A DNA stretch of 7,471 nucleotides from Bacteroidales bacterium. Its GTDB lineage: Bacteria > Bacteroidota > Bacteroidia > Bacteroidales > Porphyromonadaceae. The notes under the pieces were generated by a model, which was not told the origin of the DNA, made no database searches, and saw only the letters and a program-made list of their open reading frames with translations. The stretch lies in NCBI GenBank assembly GCA_004555765.1, contig SFHG01000068.1, positions 1-7,471 of the forward strand, given 5' to 3'. The position numbers and the translations under genes are program-made. Position 1 is the first letter of the stretch, and every line of letters starts with the position of its first letter. Below are positions 5,926 through 7,471 of the stretch, piece by piece.

Positions 5926-6115
5926 CGTCACGTTCGTGCGATTTCCGTCCTATTCGGACGGGTAGACGCTGTTGCCATCCCGTATCGGCTCGTCAGACCG
6001 ATGCAGTTTCGAGGGCGGACCCTCATCGGCTTCCTCCCGAGCCTAAGGCTCGGTCTCGGATAGGCTCACGTCGGTATATCCCGGCCGCTATCCATCGGCA
6101 ATCATGTCGCGAATA
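5873..6115 (-). ncRNA. Structured ~240-nt leader RNA / attenuator of the replication operon
   Basis: The minus strand from the promoter at 6123-6151 down to the terminator at 5873 has no gene but many stems: GGATAG/CTATCC (6058-6063 with 6088-6093), CCGAGCC/GGCTCGG (6037-6053), CCGATG/CATCGG (5998-6003 with 6024-6029) enclosing GAGGG/CCCTC (6011-6024), and CCGTCC/GGACGG (5945-5961). CCGATG-like strings recur, so alternative pairings are likely. It does not match T-box, TPP, SAM, cobalamin or c-di-GMP consensus elements that I can recognise. Either it is a free-standing RNA, perhaps a copy-control RNA, or the operon depends on readthrough. Upstream GATTGCCG (about 6094-6101) could pair with CGGCGAATC in the terminator arm, a speculative antiterminator. 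Confidence 0.5.
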
Positions 6116-6122
6116 TATGGAT

Positions 6123-6151
6123 ATTATACAACATGAAATGACGGAAAGCAA
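6123..6151 (-). promoter_or_regulatory. Putative promoter of the replication leader
   Basis: On the minus strand a perfect TATAAT (6123-6128) lies 17 bp from TTGCTT (6146-6151), a weak -35 matching only the TTG. Transcription would begin near 6115-6117. Confidence 0.5.
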
Positions 6152-6193
6152 TAGCAAACGTCATATAATTGCAGGTCAGGGGCTTGTTCGACG

Positions 6194-6223
6194 CTGTTTC
6201 CCGCCATAAATGAGCGGAAACAG
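6194..6223. repeat. Inverted repeat at the edge of the origin
   Basis: CTGTTTCCCGC (6194-6204) pairs with GCGGAAACAG (6214-6223), 10 bp with one bulged C and a 9-nt loop. No T-tract follows on either strand. CTGTTTCC resembles the CTGTTCC of the nearby iterons, so it may be a diverged initiator site. Confidence 0.5.
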
Positions 6224-6317
6224 TATGCAAAAAAATCGCGGTACAGGGGGAAGAGGGGTGCTCTCAGGTAAATGTTCCAGTTTTGTTCCACTTTTGTTCC
6301 AGTTTTTTCAGGCAAAA

Positions 6318-6347
6318 TGGAACGCTGATTTCCCGATGGTTCTCGAC
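6318..6347 (-). repeat. Composite origin repeat, inverted copy
   Basis: On the minus strand this reads CGAGAA, five bases, GGGAAAT, four bases, GTTCCA. The same composite order occurs on the plus strand at 6482-6511 and 6559-6588. Confidence 0.5.
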
Positions 6348-6481
6348 CCGAAACGCCGTTGTTCCAATTGTTCCAGTTTTTTTCAACAAACTTTTTTATA
6401 TATACGGATTTCTCTTTTTTCTTCTCGCATAAATAAAGGTTTATAAAAAAGTGGAACAAATGGAACAATCGAAGAAATGCC

Positions 6482-6511
6482 CCGAGAATATGCGGGTTTC
6501 GTCTGTTCCAA
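6482..6511 (+). repeat. Composite origin repeat, copy 2
   Basis: CCGAGAA, ATGCGGG and GTCTGTTCCAA line up with 6559-6588 at 25 of 30 positions. The copies are 77 bp apart, and each ends in an iteron. Confidence 0.65.
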
Positions 6512-6558
6512 TTTTGTTTTGAGAAATGGAACAAGATTTTTCAAATCGGGCTGGAACA

Positions 6559-6588
6559 CCGAGAAAATGCGGGAAATGTCTGTTCCAA
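6559..6588 (+). repeat. Composite origin repeat, copy 3
   Basis: This pairs with the copy at 6482-6511. Differences are confined to one base near the start and four adjacent bases in the middle; the iteron end is identical. Confidence 0.65.
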
Positions 6589-6615
6589 CTTTTTTGGAAC
6601 AAAATGGAACAACAA

Positions 6616-6738
6616 TACCTTGAGCACGTCACCCTTCCCATGTACCCAGTCCATAAAGCGCATCGAGCGAAGCGAGATTGCTGGTTGTGCTCCCACATCC
6701 TCTTCAGAATGTCCTCAGAACCGTTTTACGGCACAGAA
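6616..6738. other. Non-coding stretch beside the origin
   Basis: Apart from the terminators and the weak transcription unit listed separately, this part of the 6616-7078 gap shows no supported gene. The plus-strand frame across 6605-6753 (starting MEQQYLEHV) has no ribosome site and begins inside iterons. A short CGAGCGAAGCGAG tract lies near 6665-6677. Nothing else stands out. Confidence 0.4.
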
Positions 6739-6772
6739 AAGCCCGAAGGGTAACAAGTACCTCCTCGGGCTT
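6739..6772 (-). terminator. Minus-strand hairpin terminator, second of a tandem pair
   Basis: AAGCCCGA (6739-6746) pairs with TCGGGCTT (6765-6772), with an inner GGTA/TACC stem. On the minus strand it is followed by TTTTC, a short T-run, so it is a moderate terminator. Confidence 0.55.
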
Positions 6773-6809
6773 AAAACGTCTTAAAACGCAAAATACGATG
6801 TCAGAAAAA

Positions 6810-6980
6810 CGAAAAGGGGACACCCTAAAGGGCATCCCCAAATCTATACACAAGCGCGAACTCATTCTTGATGAAGAAAGGTTCGACGCTTCCACTTCTG
6901 GTGGAGGTGAGGAGATTTTATATTTTGTGTTTTTTCAAGTTTTTTTATATTCATTTGCGTATATTCATACTTACTCTTCC
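6810..6980 (-). ncRNA. Possible short minus-strand transcription unit between the origin and the small plus-strand gene
   Basis: On the minus strand CTGACG (7009-7014) and GATAAT (6987-6992) are 16 bp apart, and the tandem terminators begin about 140 bp downstream. The RNA would start near 6980. It contains a tiny frame (MNIRK) with AAGGAAG upstream, overlapping by ATGA a 30-codon frame (6954-6862, beginning MNIKKLEKTQ, basic, no clear fold). Neither peptide is convincing, so this may be an RNA or a coincidence of AT-rich sequence. CTATACACA at 6844-6852 also matches 8 of 9 bases of a DnaA box. Confidence 0.3.
6811..6839 (-). terminator. Minus-strand hairpin terminator, first of a tandem pair
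   Basis: GGGGACACCC (6816-6825) and GGGCATCCCC (6830-6839) form a 10-position stem around TAAA, and the minus-strand RNA would contain two G.U pairs. On that strand TTTTCGTTTTT follows. Together with 6739-6772 it makes a double stop for minus-strand transcripts heading toward the origin. Confidence 0.65.
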
Positions 6981-7025
6981 TTATATATTATCACCTATCT
7001 TCACTTGTCGTCAGTTGTCAATTAC

Positions 7026-7061
7026 TATAATCGTAATTTTTGTGTACATTTGTGGTATGAT
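7026..7061 (+). promoter_or_regulatory. Putative promoter(s) for the small gene at 7079
   Basis: Two alternatives are visible: TATAAT at 7026-7031 with a poorly placed TTGTCG (7005-7010, 15-bp spacer), or TATGAT at 7056-7061 preceded by TGG, an extended -10 without a good -35. The first would leave a ~40-nt leader; the second would place the transcript start on the ribosome site. Confidence 0.4.
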
Positions 7062-7078
7062 TTTATTGAGGTGATAGT

Positions 7079-7342
7079 ATGCAAAGAATGTACAAAAAAT
7101 ATATAGAAGTAGAAATGCTCGTCGATAAAATGGGCGATATCACTCCCCTGGCGTTGATATGGGATGGGGAGCGTTATGAGGTTGACAAAATCATACGCCA
7201 TAAACCACAATGCCATAGCCAAAACTGCGGTGGTGGTGGTCAAATGTTTGTGGTGCAAATTGGTGGCGCGACAAGGACTATATATTATGAGTATATGGGT
7301 CCCGGTAAATTCAGGTGGTTTATTGAGAGCTTGCGGCCATAA
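7079..7342 (+). CDS. Small hypothetical protein (87 aa), mobile-element type
   Basis: The product begins MQRMYKKYIEVEMLVDKMGD and ends near a TAA at 7340-7342. It is rich in beta-strand patterns: ALIWDGERYEVDKII, QMFVVQIGGATRTIYYEY, KFRWFIES. The order 'external parameter-like strand, WDG.RYEVDKI, G..G, VQIGG..T.IYYE, .RWFIE' resembles short uncharacterised proteins (DUF6504-like in plan) that I recall being encoded near Y-family DNA polymerases or on mobile elements; no such polymerase is present here, so no role is claimed. A glycine run sits at about 51-54 near two cysteines (C45 and C50 area), possibly a flexible loop. The ribosome site GAGGTG (7068-7073) lies five bases before the ATG. 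Its codon use is less GC-rich than the backbone genes, suggesting separate acquisition. Confidence 0.72.
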   Translation: MQRMYKKYIEVEMLVDKMGDITPLALIWDGERYEVDKIIRHKPQCHSQNCGGGGQMFVVQIGGATRTIYYEYMGPGKFRWFIESLRP

Positions 7343-7371
7343 AAAAAGACTCCTGCACATAGACAGGAGCC
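7341..7371 (-). terminator. Strong minus-strand terminator with T7
   Basis: On the minus strand GGCTCCTG (7371-7364) pairs with CAGGAGTC (7355-7348), one G.U wobble, around an 8-nt loop. Seven Ts (7347-7341) follow directly. On the plus strand no T-tract follows, so it does not serve the gene at 7079-7342; it ends a transcript coming from the right. Confidence 0.8.
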
Positions 7372-7446
7372 GGCAGCAATAGGAAGATATGATACGGATT
7401 CTTATGGGGGAGTAAAATATCTTCGCTGCCATATATATTATCTCAC
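7341..7446 (-). ncRNA. Candidate ~105-nt sRNA with a C-rich loop
   Basis: A TATAAT (7453-7458, minus strand) near the right edge would start a transcript at about 7446; its -35 would lie outside the window. The RNA has two stems. The first pairs GGCAGC (7372-7377) and GAAGATAT (7383-7390) with ATATCTTC (7417-7424) and GCTGCC (7425-7430), with a 5-nt bulge, around a 26-nt loop that contains CUCCCCC. The second is the terminator at 7341-7371. No open frame of note lies in it. A C-rich loop resembles those of Gram-positive sRNAs that bind ribosome sites. It could be a plasmid copy-control, partition-linked or regulatory RNA. Confidence 0.55.
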
Positions 7447-7471
7447 ACTTTAATTATAAACGTAAAATAAT

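Larger units (their letters stand above)
6274..6610. other. oriV: Iteron-type origin of vegetative replication (candidate)
   Basis: GTTCCA occurs at 6274, 6285, 6296, 6361, 6370, 6505 and 6582; TGGAAC occurs at 6318, 6452, 6461, 6527, 6552, 6595 and 6605. That is seven in each direction within 337 bp. The first three are spaced exactly 11 bp, one helical turn; the other pairs are 9-10 bp apart. The pairs at 6361-6375 and 6452-6466 face each other across a ~76-bp AT-rich core (6376-6451) suitable for strand opening. This is the expected architecture for a helicase-initiator origin such as those used by P4/D5-type Rep proteins, and the Rep gene lies close by. All open frames across it are low-complexity and lack ribosome sites. 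Confidence 0.75.

Noticed and set aside
5990..6030. Hammerhead-ribozyme-like strings on the minus strand (CGAUGA ... CGAAAC ... GUC)
   Set aside because: The conserved U after the first C is replaced by C, stem I does not pair, stem III would be only two base pairs, and the same bases form a better CCGATG/CATCGG stem.
6124..6534. Minus-strand open frame across the origin (136 codons)
   Set aside because: It is low-complexity, with repeated NWNR/NWNN strings produced by the GTTCCA iterons; no ribosome site.
7025..7432. Minus-strand open frame of 135 codons overlapping the gene at 7079
   Set aside because: It runs through the T7 terminator and both sRNA stems and has no ribosome site; the plus-strand gene has a good site and protein-like composition.
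1..7471. The window as a complete circular plasmid
   Set aside because: Joining the ends gives parA only about nine further codons before a stop, with an abrupt composition change, and gives no -35 for the right-edge sRNA. The window may be a slice of a larger element.

Overview
This window looks like part of a small mobilizable plasmid, or an integrated plasmid-like element, from a Gram-positive gut-type bacterium. The signs are strong AGGAGG-type ribosome binding sites, sigma-70/A-like promoters and a high-GC backbone beside AT-rich control regions. An actinobacterium such as a coriobacterium, or a high-GC Firmicute, would fit, but the host cannot be fixed from sequence alone. No chromosomal housekeeping gene, rRNA, tRNA, insertion sequence or CRISPR array was seen.

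Layout, left to right. 1-430 (minus) is the N-terminal part of a ParA-type partition ATPase running off the left edge. It has a consensus promoter sitting inside a large inverted repeat. 540-800 is a non-coding block packed with hairpins and two related 32-bp repeats. 831-1109 (+) is a small conserved-looking hypothetical gene, closed by a strong hairpin terminator that also faces the mobilization genes. 1144-3101 (minus) holds a MOBP-like relaxase and its MobC partner, translationally coupled. 3102-3382 is a palindrome-rich gap that is the best oriT candidate. 3383-5840 (minus) is a tight three-gene replication operon: small winged-HTH protein, SF3-helicase replication protein, and a small coiled-coil protein.

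From 5841 to the right end the window is mostly control DNA. A ~240-nt minus-strand leader RNA ends in a 21-position terminator stem just ahead of the replication operon. 6274-6610 is a probable iteron origin: 14 copies of GTTCCA/TGGAAC flank an AT-rich core. 6616-7078 holds two tandem minus-strand terminators and a possible short transcription unit. 7079-7342 (+) is a second small hypothetical gene. The right edge carries a candidate ~105-nt minus-strand sRNA with a C-rich loop.

How it may work together (inference): the replication protein binds and opens the iteron origin; its level is set by at least two RNA devices, a leader terminator and an antisense RNA (+ strand, ~5489-5542) lying over codons 3 to ~20 of the replication gene. 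ParA handles segregation, and MobC plus the relaxase nick oriT so the plasmid can be carried by a helper conjugation system, since no type IV secretion genes are visible here. The antisense RNA and the right-edge sRNA are the two most novel-looking elements.
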